Notes: a model not told the origin generated them from the letters alone. DNA of 9,657 bases from Bacteroidota bacterium (GCA_023393375.1 JAEWLI010000135.1:1-9657), one strand, 5' to 3'; shown: positions 1 to 6,694, counted from the stretch's first letter. A program made the numbers and translations.

Positions 1-48
1 TCCAGAAGGCAATGCAATAGCCAGATGATTCAATACAGCTACCTTCAC
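1..48 (-). CDS. Possible 5' end of a leftward gene, cut by the window edge
   Basis: Read leftward from a GTG at 48-46, sixteen codons stay open to the window edge and give MKVAVLNHLAIALPSG, which looks like the hydrophobic first strand of a Rossmann-type protein. The start would be divergent from the antiporter gene, with the AT-rich spacer 49-116 between them. The family cannot be told from 16 residues. The alternative is that these bases are the 3' end of a rightward gene: the plus frame beginning at base 1 is open until a TAA at 55-57. Low confidence. Confidence 0.3.
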   Translation of the reverse strand, partial: MKVAVLNHLAIALPSG

Positions 49-57
49 AAAAATTAA

Positions 58-89
58 TTGATTTAATTGATTTAATTTTTTTATTTTTA
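58..89 (+). promoter_or_regulatory. Candidate Bacteroidota-type promoter for the antiporter gene
   Basis: TTG at 58-60 and TATTTTTA at 82-89 are 21 bp apart, close to the Bacteroidota pattern TTTG-N19/20-TAnnTTTG. The start codon follows 27 bp later. Between the boxes the 9-bp unit AATTGATTT is repeated, so the match may partly reflect low complexity. Weak support. Confidence 0.3.
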
Positions 90-116
90 CAACTGCATTT
101 TTTTAGCGACTGACTC

Positions 117-1604
117 ATGAACATCACCATAGAGAACATTCTTTTTGTAGGTTCGGCATTGTTATTAATAAGTATTCTTGCAGGTAAAACATCATACCGG
201 TTTGGAGTTCCCACACTTATTTTTTTCCTTTTGGTGGGTATGTTGGCAGGTTCTGAAGGAATAGGAGGCATTCAATTTAATGATCCCAAGATAGCTCAAT
301 TTATTGGAATCGTCGCATTGAACTTTATTCTTTTTTCAGGTGGTCTTGAGACAGACTGGCAAACCATAAAGCCGATAGTATGGCAGGGAGTATCACTTTC
401 CACGTTGGGTGTATTATTTACGGCTATTTCGGTAGGCATATTTGTTTGGCTGATCACAGATTTTACCATATATGAGGGATTATTGCTTGGGGGAATCATT
501 TCTTCAACAGATGCTGCTGCTGTGTTCTCCATTCTCCGCGCCAAAAGTTTGGCATTAAAGAGTAAACTCCGCCCTACTCTCGAACTGGAAAGTGGAAGTA
601 ATGACCCAATGGCTTATTTCTTGACAGTCGTATTTTTGGGGCTAGTTATTAATCCGGGGAGGGAAATCTGGACAATTGTGCCAATGTTTTTCTACCAGAT
701 TATTTTAGGTGCCATTCTGGGTTACGTTTTTGGCAGAATAAGTAAATTTATTTTAAACAGGATCAAGTTGGATTTCGAGGGGTTATATTTTGTACTGATG
801 ATGGCCATCATGTTTTTTGTATTCTCTGCAACAAATGCTGTAGGAGGAAATGGATTCCTGGCTGTATATCTTTCCGCTGTTTATTTAGGGAACCAGGATT
901 TTATTCATAAAGCTTCCATATTAAAAGCTTTTGACGGCCATGCATGGTTGATGCAAATCTTAGTGTTTTTGACTTTGGGGTTATTGGTAAACCCAAGTGA
1001 AGTAGTACCTCTGGTAGGTGTTGGACTTCTAATTTCTGGGTTTTTAATATTAGTAGCCAGGCCTCTGAGTGTATTATTATCTTTGTTGCCATTCAAAATG
1101 AAGTTCCGGAGAAGGTCATACATTTCATGGGTAGGATTGCGTGGTGCTGTACCTATTGTATTGGCCACTTATCCATTGTTGGCAGGAATAGATAAAGCTG
1201 AAGTCATTTTTAATATTGTTTTCTTTATTTCAGTAACTTCTGTATTGATCCAGGGAACAACCCTTCCAATAGTTGCAAAATGGTTGCACGTATCCCTTCC
1301 TGAAAAGGTAAAACCAATTACTCCTGTGGACAGGCTGCTAAAGGAAAATATTCGTTCTGAAATGGCTGAAATAGTAATTGATGGCCGGGATAATATTGTA
1401 GGAAAAAAAATCGTGGAGTTGAATTTTCCCCGAACCGCCATTATCGCCATGATTCAAAGAGATGGCCGATATATTGTTCCCTCCGGATCAACGCAATTAC
1501 AATCGCATGATATCCTAATAGTGCTGGCTGAAGACAAAGAAAGTATTTTGAAGGTTTATGATTTGGTGGGAGCACATGGTGGAAAGGAAATCGAACAAGA
1601 CTAA
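117..1604 (+). CDS. K+/Na+:H+ antiporter, CPA1 NhaP2/CvrA type, with RCK_C domain
   Basis: This inner-membrane cation:proton antiporter exchanges K+ or Na+ for H+ and serves pH and ion homeostasis. Residues 1-390 are almost wholly hydrophobic and should form the multi-helix CPA1 exchanger core. The ion-path motifs are visible: SSTDAAAVFS at 129-138 (Asp132), ELESGSNDPMA at 156-166 (the Asn162-Asp163 pair) and WVGLRGAVPI at 338-347 (Arg342). After a short linker, residues about 410-485 form a soluble TrkA_C/RCK_C domain, with the pattern VGKKIVELNFPRTAIIAMIQRDG and then PSGSTQLQSHDILIVLA, which binds ligand or nucleotide to gate transport. The length of 495 residues is close to the shorter NhaP2 (CvrA) proteins. 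The ATG at 117 starts directly before the first helix. The ion preferred cannot be read from the sequence. The gene appears to be transcribed alone, because the next ORF downstream lies on the other strand. Confidence 0.9.
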   Translation: MNITIENILFVGSALLLISILAGKTSYRFGVPTLIFFLLVGMLAGSEGIGGIQFNDPKIAQFIGIVALNFILFSGGLETDWQTIKPIVWQGVSLSTLGVLFTAISVGIFVWLITDFTIYEGLLLGGIISSTDAAAVFSILRAKSLALKSKLRPTLELESGSNDPMAYFLTVVFLGLVINPGREIWTIVPMFFYQIILGAILGYVFGRISKFILNRIKLDFEGLYFVLMMAIMFFVFSATNAVGGNGFLAVYLSAVYLGNQDFIHKASILKAFDGHAWLMQILVFLTLGLLVNPSEVVPLVGVGLLISGFLILVARPLSVLLSLLPFKMKFRRRSYISWVGLRGAVPIVLATYPLLAGIDKAEVIFNIVFFISVTSVLIQGTTLPIVAKWLHVSLPEKVKPITPVDRLLKENIRSEMAEIVIDGRDNIVGKKIVELNFPRTAIIAMIQRDGRYIVPSGSTQLQSHDILIVLAEDKESILKVYDLVGAHGGKEIEQD

Positions 1605-1654
1605 AGAAGAAGAAGAGTGCCGAGAACGTAGAATTCGCTATGGAAAATATTTTT

Positions 1655-2086
1655 TTATAATAAATCTAATACGATTGCCAATGCAATTTTAATCTTGTTC
1701 ATTTCATCTTCAGATAGCTTTCCCAATTTTTTTATAAACCGATCGCGTGAAACAGATTTTATCTGTAAACAATCTGCCAAACTGGATTTAGAAAGACCGT
1801 TTTTATTAGTGGGTTCAAGTAATACCTGCCATGTATTTGGGGCAGTTTTAGGTTCTGTAACAGGTACAACTATTTTTAGGTTCCATGAGAATTCATTCCG
1901 GCTGGAGCAAGAATATATTAGAGTTTTCATTAACTCATTGGAGCGGAGTTTGGAGGCAAACTCGTTAAACTTATCGGCTAGATAGTGTTTCGGGTTCCAT
2001 TTTGTAGTGGTGTTCAGGGCACGTTCCAGGCAAAGTGAACTTTTGATCGTTGTGTCTTTTGAAATGTTCAACGGTAGCCATATCAA
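1655..2086 (-). CDS. MazF/PemK-like toxin C-terminal half with a non-MazF N-terminus, probably a non-functional remnant
   Basis: Residues about 69-143 of this 143-residue ORF match the C-terminal half of MazF/PemK endoribonucleases. They have KIVVPVTEP (the conserved strand and Thr), then WQVLLEPTNKNGL, ADCLQIKSVSRDR and KKLGKLSEDEM, ending at the usual MazF C-terminus. In E. coli MazF the aligned order is VPCTT, then EVVL, then ALADQVKSI. The MazF N-terminal part, with a GDIW-like strand and the E-x-x-x-x-RP loop that carries the catalytic Arg, is missing. In its place are about 68 residues I do not recognise, including TTTKWNPKHYLADKF. The start is a TTG at 2086, just after an in-frame TGA, with no good leader. 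Another frame opens at an ATG at 2082 (MATVEHFKRHNDQKF) and runs 36 codons, so a frameshift near the start is possible. No antitoxin gene lies next to it in the same direction. I infer a truncated toxin or chimeric remnant. The C-terminal homology is firm, but the function is doubtful. Confidence 0.5.
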   Translation of the reverse strand: MIWLPLNISKDTTIKSSLCLERALNTTTKWNPKHYLADKFNEFASKLRSNELMKTLIYSCSSRNEFSWNLKIVVPVTEPKTAPNTWQVLLEPTNKNGLSKSSLADCLQIKSVSRDRFIKKLGKLSEDEMNKIKIALAIVLDLL

Positions 2087-2137
2087 TGCTCACCCCCAGG
2101 GCAAATGAGGCAAATCGAAACTTTTAATTAACCGCAC

Positions 2138-2168
2138 TTGTTTATGAAGCATATTTGCTATATCTTTA
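2138..2168 (+). promoter_or_regulatory. Candidate promoter for the Xre-family antitoxin
   Basis: TTG at 2138-2140 and TATCTTTA at 2161-2168 are 20 bp apart, one mismatch from the Bacteroidota -7 consensus TAnnTTTG. Transcription would begin around 2174-2176, leaving a leader of only about 10 nt before the ATG at 2185. A good site for autorepression would lie in this spacer, but I see no clear operator palindrome. Confidence 0.4.
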
Positions 2169-2184
2169 AAGTAAAATTGTTGCT

Positions 2185-2676
2185 ATGGCCATAAAAAAAA
2201 TTAGGTTTAATACCAAAAATAGTATTAAACGAGCTGGGATTGTTAGAAAAACGGCACCTGTTTATCGTATGGTTGTTGCCGGTAGTGATTATAGTTATAC
2301 TAGTAGTATGGAAAAGGTAAATTTAATCAGGGAAGGACTTCCATACGAGTCTATTGAAGTTTTAAGTAAAAGAGCTGATTTACCTATTAAAAAGGTTTTA
2401 AGTTTTATTGGTCTACCGCAAACTACTTATAATAAGAAAAAAAGAGATAAAGATCTGCTTAGCGGAAGGGATAGTGAACTAGTGATTGAATTAAACGAAT
2501 TAATGGATTTAGGGCTGATTGTCTTTAATAATGAAACCGAAAAATTTCAACGTTGGTTAAAAAAGCCTAACCTTTCATTAGGCGGTGTTGCTCCAGAAAG
2601 TTTGTTTGATTCGTTAACTGGTATACAAGAAGTCAGGAATAGCCTTAATAGGCTTGAATTTGGAAATTTAGCCTAA
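2185..2676 (+). CDS. Antitoxin of the Xre/MbcA/ParS family (DUF2384), partner of the RES toxin
   Basis: A 163-residue protein built like the antitoxins of RES toxins. Residues 1-40 are a basic N-terminal extension. Residues about 45-110 form a small helical, HTH-like domain (VNLIREGLPYESIEVLSKRA, then LPIKKVLSFIGLP). Residues about 113-163 are the DUF2384 toxin-binding domain, recognisable from the spaced pattern FQRWL, LSLGGVAPESLFDSLTG, EVRNSLNRLEFG. In known RES-Xre complexes this C-terminus plugs the toxin's NAD pocket, and the HTH region represses the operon. Here the RES gene lies immediately downstream but on the opposite strand, with 22 bp between the two stop codons. This is not the usual co-directional antitoxin-toxin operon. 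The ATG at 2185 is the first start after the candidate promoter. No truncation is visible. The family call is firm, and the partnership is inferred from adjacency. Confidence 0.8.
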   Translation: MAIKKIRFNTKNSIKRAGIVRKTAPVYRMVVAGSDYSYTSSMEKVNLIREGLPYESIEVLSKRADLPIKKVLSFIGLPQTTYNKKKRDKDLLSGRDSELVIELNELMDLGLIVFNNETEKFQRWLKKPNLSLGGVAPESLFDSLTGIQEVRNSLNRLEFGNLA

Positions 2677-2698
2677 TGATACCCGAGGGACATGCCCC
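2677..2698. other. Short palindromic spacer between the convergent antitoxin and toxin genes
   Basis: The 22-bp gap contains AGGGACATGCCCCT (2686-2699), a near-perfect palindrome centred on CATG with a four-pair AGGG/CCCT outer stem. No T-run follows it on either strand, so it is not a convincing intrinsic terminator. It sits exactly where two converging transcripts would meet, and it could pause or terminate them weakly, or be chance. Confidence 0.25.
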
Positions 2699-3169
2699 TT
2701 ATACTTGTTTAAATCTACTATCGAATTTCATTGGAGTTGTAGAAATTACTTTTATCTTACTTGCATCAGGATGGTTGGGATTGATTAAATAGTTAGATTC
2801 ATGGGGGACAATGCAACTAGGCACCTTGAGTACGGCAGCATCATTTTGTAATACAAAATCATCACCTATGTATTGTGTTTCCAGGATGGGGGGGGTTGCA
2901 TCCCAATTTGTAGGTAAGTCATTAATCGTTACTTCTAACATTTTAACATCATTTGGAATATCTATTTCTATATAATGTCGGTCAGACGGTAAATCCTCGC
3001 TAAGGTCTAAATGAACCGAGACTTCCAAAGTAGCAAGAGCCCTGGATTCTGAGGTATAAACTAAATATGTATTTAGACTGTTCCAACGGAATCCATCCGT
3101 TAATGCGGCTCCGATCCCCCTTAGAGTTGAACCAAGATATTTTTCCCTTTCTATCCTAAATACTCTCAT
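2699..3169 (-). CDS. RES-domain toxin (predicted NAD+ phosphorylase or NAD+ glycohydrolase)
   Basis: This 156-residue protein spans a whole RES domain. RES toxins such as mycobacterial MbcT and the Pseudomonas putida Res protein destroy cellular NAD+ and stop growth unless bound by a DUF2384 antitoxin. The three signature regions are present: FRWNS at 27-31 (Arg28), VYTSESRALATLEV at 37-50 (Tyr38, Ser40, Glu49), and ESNYLINPNHPD at 124-135 (Ser125). Known family members use an Arg, a Glu and a Ser at these places. The usual glycine-rich GARWNSPG around the Arg is DGFRWNSLN here. I place the start at the ATG at 3169, because RES proteins begin with M-x-V-[FY]-R-I; an in-frame TTG lies five codons upstream at 3184. 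The antitoxin gene converges on it from the left. All key residues are present, so it looks active. Confidence 0.82.
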   Translation of the reverse strand: MRVFRIEREKYLGSTLRGIGAALTDGFRWNSLNTYLVYTSESRALATLEVSVHLDLSEDLPSDRHYIEIDIPNDVKMLEVTINDLPTNWDATPPILETQYIGDDFVLQNDAAVLKVPSCIVPHESNYLINPNHPDASKIKVISTTPMKFDSRFKQV

Positions 3170-3181
3170 AAATTTTTTTTG

Positions 3182-3189
3182 CAAGTATA
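3182..3189 (-). promoter_or_regulatory. Candidate -7 box for the RES toxin gene
   Basis: On the minus strand the sequence is TATACTTG, one mismatch from TAnnTTTG, 12 bp ahead of the ATG at 3169. No TTTG-like -33 element is seen about 20 bp upstream, so the promoter would be weak. Because the antitoxin is convergent, the toxin must have a promoter of its own or be transcribed by readthrough. Confidence 0.25.
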
Positions 3190-3481
3190 CACATTGTCTA
3201 AGTTTATTGGGTATGTTAATAATAAGGACGTTGACGCTAAGTTACACCTATGATCACTGAAATTGTCAAAAAAGTGCTTATTTTCGGTAATGTATTGGTT
3301 TTTTAGAAAACATAGGTATGCAATCAACATGATAACGAAGATTTAGGTATTTTATAATCTTTTTTAAAGACTGTAGACATGGAGGGGTATTAGGACGGGG
3401 GCAAAGTATCCAAATCAGCCATTAGTAAACAGTTATGGTATTTGCCATTAATTGATTTAGTGCTTACTATCTATTAATTTT
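3190..3481. other. AT-rich intergenic stretch with no recognised gene
   Basis: I found no coding pattern in any frame here beyond very short ORFs, for example 18 codons from an ATG at 3250 to a TAG ending at 3306, with no familiar sequence. It separates the start of the RES gene from the broken methyltransferase and may contain the decayed promoter of the latter. Confidence 0.4.
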
Positions 3482-3650
3482 ATGGCACTAGTTGGAACGA
3501 AATCAATTACGGGTGATTCGATTTTCCAAGGAATGAGAGAATGAAACATCCAAAAATGCAGAAGAAAAATCTTTCTGGGACGACTTTTCAATGTTTTTGG
3601 GATTTCACGAAGAGGGGTTGCGATATTCGAAACCTCTTGACAGTTTGGCT
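3482..3650 (+). pseudogene. Decayed N-terminus of an MmeI/YeeA-like class I SAM-dependent DNA methyltransferase
   Basis: No single frame is open, but reading across frames recovers the N-terminus of the large DNA methyltransferases of the MmeI/YeeA type (type IIG restriction-modification or phage defence). In order: MAL at 3482-3490; WNEINY at 3493-3510 after a frame change; RVIRFSKE at 3510-3533; a TGA at 3534-3536 where the family has Trp; ENETSKNAEEKSFWDDF at 3537-3587; then, after loss of one T from a T-run, FNVFGISRRGVAIFE up to 3631, followed by another frame change and KP at 3630-3635. From memory the family begins MALSWNEI, then RA-x-x-FSKEWE, then FFNVFGI-x-RRRVA-x-FE. At least four lesions are needed, so the gene is dead. 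After about 3650 the match fades: a TGA at 3692 closes the last frame, and the catalytic SAM-binding region is absent. Most of the gene has been deleted. Confidence 0.65.
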
Positions 3651-3742
3651 TTCCATTTTATTAATGATAAACTAATGGATCCCCCTGATTGAAACTATAA
3701 GTAGTATATTAAAAAATGTTACTATATATGATACTAGTAAAC
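3651..3742. other. Non-coding junction between the methyltransferase remnant and the tRNA-Leu terminator
   Basis: AT-rich sequence with nothing recognisable. The frame that carries the remnant ends in a TGA at about 3690. It is likely the deletion scar where the rest of the methyltransferase gene was lost, just beyond the 3' end of the tRNA gene. Confidence 0.3.
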
Positions 3743-3777
3743 AAAAAAAGGCCTTCAATATCGATCAGAAAGCCTTT
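3743..3777 (-). terminator. Intrinsic terminator after tRNA-Leu
   Basis: On the minus strand, AAAGGCTTTC (3777-3768) pairs with GAAGGCCTTT (3756-3747) over ten pairs with one G-T wobble. The loop has 11 bases, and the 3' arm runs into a T-run ending at 3743. It starts three bases after the tRNA discriminator base and should end the leuS-tRNA transcript. On the plus strand the T-run is short, so it is mainly unidirectional. Confidence 0.8.
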
Positions 3778-3779
3778 TG

Positions 3780-3863
3780 TGCCGAAGGCGGGACTCGAAC
3801 CCGCATGGCCTTGCGGCCACACGCCCCTGAAACGTGCGTGTCTACCAGTTTCACCACTTCGGC
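3780..3863 (-). tRNA. tRNA-Leu (anticodon CAG)
   Basis: The minus strand folds as a class II tRNA. Acceptor GCCGAAG pairs with CTTCGGC. The D-arm contains AAACTGGTAGA. The anticodon stem CACGT/GCGTG encloses the loop TTCAGGG, giving anticodon CAG, which reads CUG codons. A long variable arm GGCC-GCAA-GGCC has a GNRA tetraloop, and the T-arm is GCGGG-TTCGAGT-CCCGC. The discriminator base is A at 3780, as expected for leucine. The CCA end is not encoded and must be added by nucleotidyltransferase. The gene lies 31 bp after the leuS stop codon on the same strand, and no promoter is evident in that gap, so cotranscription with its own synthetase is likely. Confidence 0.95.
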
Positions 3864-3894
3864 TATAATGTGCAAAAATATCTTATTTTGCAGA

Positions 3895-6660
3895 TCAAAC
3901 AACTACATTCACAATCTTTTTAGGCACTACAATGATCTTTTTGGGTGGTTTCCCTTCTGTCCATCTTTGTACTTGATCGTTCGCTAAAACACCATTTTTT
4001 ATCTCCTCTTCTGATGCTGAAACCGCAAAAGTTATTTTAGCCCTCAACTTTCCATTCACCATGATAGGATATTCAAAGGCGTCTTCACGAATGTATTCCT
4101 CTTTAAATTCAGGAAAAGTTGCATTCACAATGCTTTCTTTATGGCCTGACAAATGCCATAACTCTTCTGTAATATGCGGAGCAAAAGGTGACAATACAAC
4201 CGTTAATTTTTCCAAAATCGCTCTTTTGTTGCATTTTAATGCAGTCAATTGATTAACACAGATCATAAATTCACTAACAGAAGTATTGAATGATAGATTT
4301 TCAATGTCCTCCTGAATTTTTTTGATGGTCTTGTGCAATACCTTTAGTTCTTCTTTTGAGGGTAATTCATCGCTTAAATGAAACGCTCCGCCCTGATGAA
4401 ACAAATTCCAGAATTTTCGTAAAAATTTGGAAACGCCGTCTATTCCTTGTGTATTCCATGGTTTCGAATCCTCAATGGGCCCCAAAAACATTTCGTACAT
4501 CCTTAATGTATCAGCACCATATTCAGCAATTACATCATCGGGGTTAACTACATTGTACCACCGTTTCGACATTTTTTCCACTACATGACCACAGTGGTAT
4601 TTACCATCTTCAAGAATAAATTCTGCGCCAACATAATCGGGCATCCATTTCCGAAAAGCATCGATATCCAATATGTCATTATGAACAATATTTACATCTA
4701 CATGAAGTTCGATTACTTCATATTTATCTTTGAGTCCCAAGGAAACAAAGGTATTTTCGTCCTTTAACTTATAAATCAAATTTGATCTTCCCTGGATCAT
4801 CCCCTGGTTTACCAGTTTTTTGAAGGGTTCATCATGGTAGATATACCCACGATCGTATAAAAACAAATTCCAGAACCTTGAATACAGCAAATGTCCGGTA
4901 GCATGTTCAGTTCCTCCAATATAAAGATCAACCTGGTTCCAATATTTTACCGATTCAGGACTTACAAATTCACTTCCATTTTTTGCATCCATATACCGGA
5001 GAAAATACCAGCTCGAACCCGCCCAACCTGGCATGGTAGTAAGTTCATATTGATATTTCCCTTGGTATTTCCACTGTTCAGCCCTTCCCAAAGGAGGATC
5101 CCCTGCTTCTGTTGGTTTATATTCATCAATGGGTGGAAGTATCAAAGGAAGCTCCTCTTCTGGCAATAAATAAGGGATATCATTTACATAATAAACAGGA
5201 ACCGGTTCGCCCCAATACCGTTGTCTGCTGAATACAGCATCCCTCATTTTAAAATTTACTTTCGCTTTACCGATTTTTCTCTTTTCAGTCTCCTTAATTA
5301 CCGCTTGTATAGCATCAGTTGATTCCATGCCATTGATAAAACCGGAATTAATCATTCTGCCATGCTTTTTCTCAGTCGGGTTGGCTAAAGATTCTGTTCC
5401 TTCAATGACCAGCACTATCGGCAGATTGTAATGCGTAGCAAACCGGTAATCCCTGTCATCAGACGATGGTACTGCCATTACTACCCCGGTTCCATAACCG
5501 GCCAATACATAATCTGCTACCCACAAGGGTACTTGTTCCTGGGTAAACGGATTGAGGACATAAGTCCCGGTAAAAACACCGGAAACAGTTTTGACATCAG
5601 CCATTCTATCCCTTTCCGAACGGTTTTTAGCAGCGGTGATGTAAGCCTCTACTTCTGTTTTTTGTGCTGAGGTAGTCAATTCCGGCACCAGTTCATGTTC
5701 GGGAGCTATTACCACATAAGTAACTCCAAAGATCGTATCAGGACGGGTAGTAAAAGCTGTGAGTGTGATCTCTTTGCCAATTACTTTAAAATCCAGCTCG
5801 GATCCATAAGATTTCCCTATCCAATTGGCCTGCATTTCTTTCATGGAAGATGACCATTCCAGTTTATCCAGATTTTCCAGTAACCGATCGGCATAGGCAG
5901 TAATGCGCATCATCCATTGCCTCATCTTCTTTCTTTCTACAGGATGCCCCCCTCTTTCTGAAAACCCATCCTTCACTTCATCATTTGCCAATACGGTTCC
6001 CAGTGCAGGACACCAGTTTACCACCGCTTCAGCGGGATAAGTTAAACGATAGTTCAGTAATATTTTTTCCTTCGTTTCTTTATCAAAACCCTGCCATTCA
6101 CTGGCTGTGATTTCTGGAGTATCTTCATCACAGGCTGCATTTATGGATGCATTGCCTTTTTCTTCCAAAATGTTTATCAATGAGGAAATCGGTTTTGCTT
6201 TATTATCGTCATTATCATACCAGGAATTAAAAAGCTGCATGAAAATCCATTGGGTCCATTTGTAATAGTTTGGGTCACTGGTGCGCACTTCCTTATCCCA
6301 ATCAAAAGAAAAGCCAATGTTCTTTAACTGTTCTTTATACCTGGTGATGTTTTGTTCAGTAGTAATAGCAGGATGCTGACCGGTTTGAATGGCATATTGC
6401 TCGGCCGGCAATCCAAATGCATCGAATCCCATGGGGTGGAGCACATTATATCCCTTCAATCGTCGAAATCGGGATACTATATCTGACCCAATATAACCCA
6501 GAGGGTGCCCCACATGTAAACCCGCGCCGGAAGGATATGGAAACATGTCCAGCACATAATATTTCTCCTTTTGATGATCGACATTCGTTTTAAAAACTTT
6601 ATGTTCTTCCCAAAATTGCTGCCATTTGGGTTCTATTGCTTTGTGGTTATAATCCGCCAT
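3895..6660 (-). CDS. leuS: Leucyl-tRNA synthetase
   Basis: This cytoplasmic class Ia synthetase charges tRNA-Leu with leucine and hydrolyses mischarged products. At 921 residues it is a full-length bacterial LeuRS. Visible parts, in order: catalytic core with the HIGH motif as HVGH (49-52) in PYPSGAGLHVGHPLGY; an early insert around 145-205 of the kind seen in Bacteroidota LeuRS; the CP1 editing domain at about 240-430 with TAFTTRPDTIFGVTYV (301-316) and the conserved Asp in DDRDYRFA (401-408); TTMPGWAGSSWYFLRYMD (541-558); the signature loop KMSKR (696-700), where most relatives have KMSKS; the anticodon-binding helical domain at about 735-850; and the C-terminal domain at about 865-921. The ATG at 6660 follows a perfect -7 box. 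tRNA-Leu(CAG) lies immediately downstream and is probably cotranscribed. No T-box or leader peptide is visible: the predicted 5' leader is only about 20 nt. Confidence 0.98.
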   Translation of the reverse strand: MADYNHKAIEPKWQQFWEEHKVFKTNVDHQKEKYYVLDMFPYPSGAGLHVGHPLGYIGSDIVSRFRRLKGYNVLHPMGFDAFGLPAEQYAIQTGQHPAITTEQNITRYKEQLKNIGFSFDWDKEVRTSDPNYYKWTQWIFMQLFNSWYDNDDNKAKPISSLINILEEKGNASINAACDEDTPEITASEWQGFDKETKEKILLNYRLTYPAEAVVNWCPALGTVLANDEVKDGFSERGGHPVERKKMRQWMMRITAYADRLLENLDKLEWSSSMKEMQANWIGKSYGSELDFKVIGKEITLTAFTTRPDTIFGVTYVVIAPEHELVPELTTSAQKTEVEAYITAAKNRSERDRMADVKTVSGVFTGTYVLNPFTQEQVPLWVADYVLAGYGTGVVMAVPSSDDRDYRFATHYNLPIVLVIEGTESLANPTEKKHGRMINSGFINGMESTDAIQAVIKETEKRKIGKAKVNFKMRDAVFSRQRYWGEPVPVYYVNDIPYLLPEEELPLILPPIDEYKPTEAGDPPLGRAEQWKYQGKYQYELTTMPGWAGSSWYFLRYMDAKNGSEFVSPESVKYWNQVDLYIGGTEHATGHLLYSRFWNLFLYDRGYIYHDEPFKKLVNQGMIQGRSNLIYKLKDENTFVSLGLKDKYEVIELHVDVNIVHNDILDIDAFRKWMPDYVGAEFILEDGKYHCGHVVEKMSKRWYNVVNPDDVIAEYGADTLRMYEMFLGPIEDSKPWNTQGIDGVSKFLRKFWNLFHQGGAFHLSDELPSKEELKVLHKTIKKIQEDIENLSFNTSVSEFMICVNQLTALKCNKRAILEKLTVVLSPFAPHITEELWHLSGHKESIVNATFPEFKEEYIREDAFEYPIMVNGKLRAKITFAVSASEEEIKNGVLANDQVQRWTEGKPPKKIIVVPKKIVNVVV

Positions 6661-6686
6661 TCTTAAGTGTCTTTTTTACAGAGTTG

Positions 6687-6694
6687 CAAAAATA
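6687..6694 (-). promoter_or_regulatory. -7 box of the leuS promoter
   Basis: The minus-strand sequence TATTTTTG is an exact match to the Bacteroidota -7 element TAnnTTTG, 26 bp ahead of the leuS ATG. It would give a leader of about 20 nt. A TTTG-like -33 element is not obvious at the expected distance. The hldD promoter faces the other way about 200 bp to the right. Confidence 0.5.

Noticed and set aside
1695..1985. Plus-strand ORF of 96 codons
   Set aside because: It is the complement of the MazF-like ORF. The minus frame has recognisable MazF motifs, while the plus frame has none.
3250..3306. 18-codon ORF upstream of the methyltransferase remnant
   Set aside because: Very short, with no ribosome site or recognisable sequence. 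Such ORFs are expected by chance in AT-rich DNA.
1617..3786. Flanking GTGCCGA direct repeat as attachment sites of an element inserted at tRNA-Leu
   Set aside because: The match between 1617-1623 and the tRNA end at 3779-3785 is only 7 bp and does not extend. There is no integrase, so chance is a sufficient explanation.
3895..6660. Six plus-strand ORFs of 60-92 codons within the leuS region (three at 3805-4547, three at 4585-5670)
   Set aside because: They lie antisense to leuS, or across the tRNA, without protein-like motifs. The minus frame is continuous and conserved.
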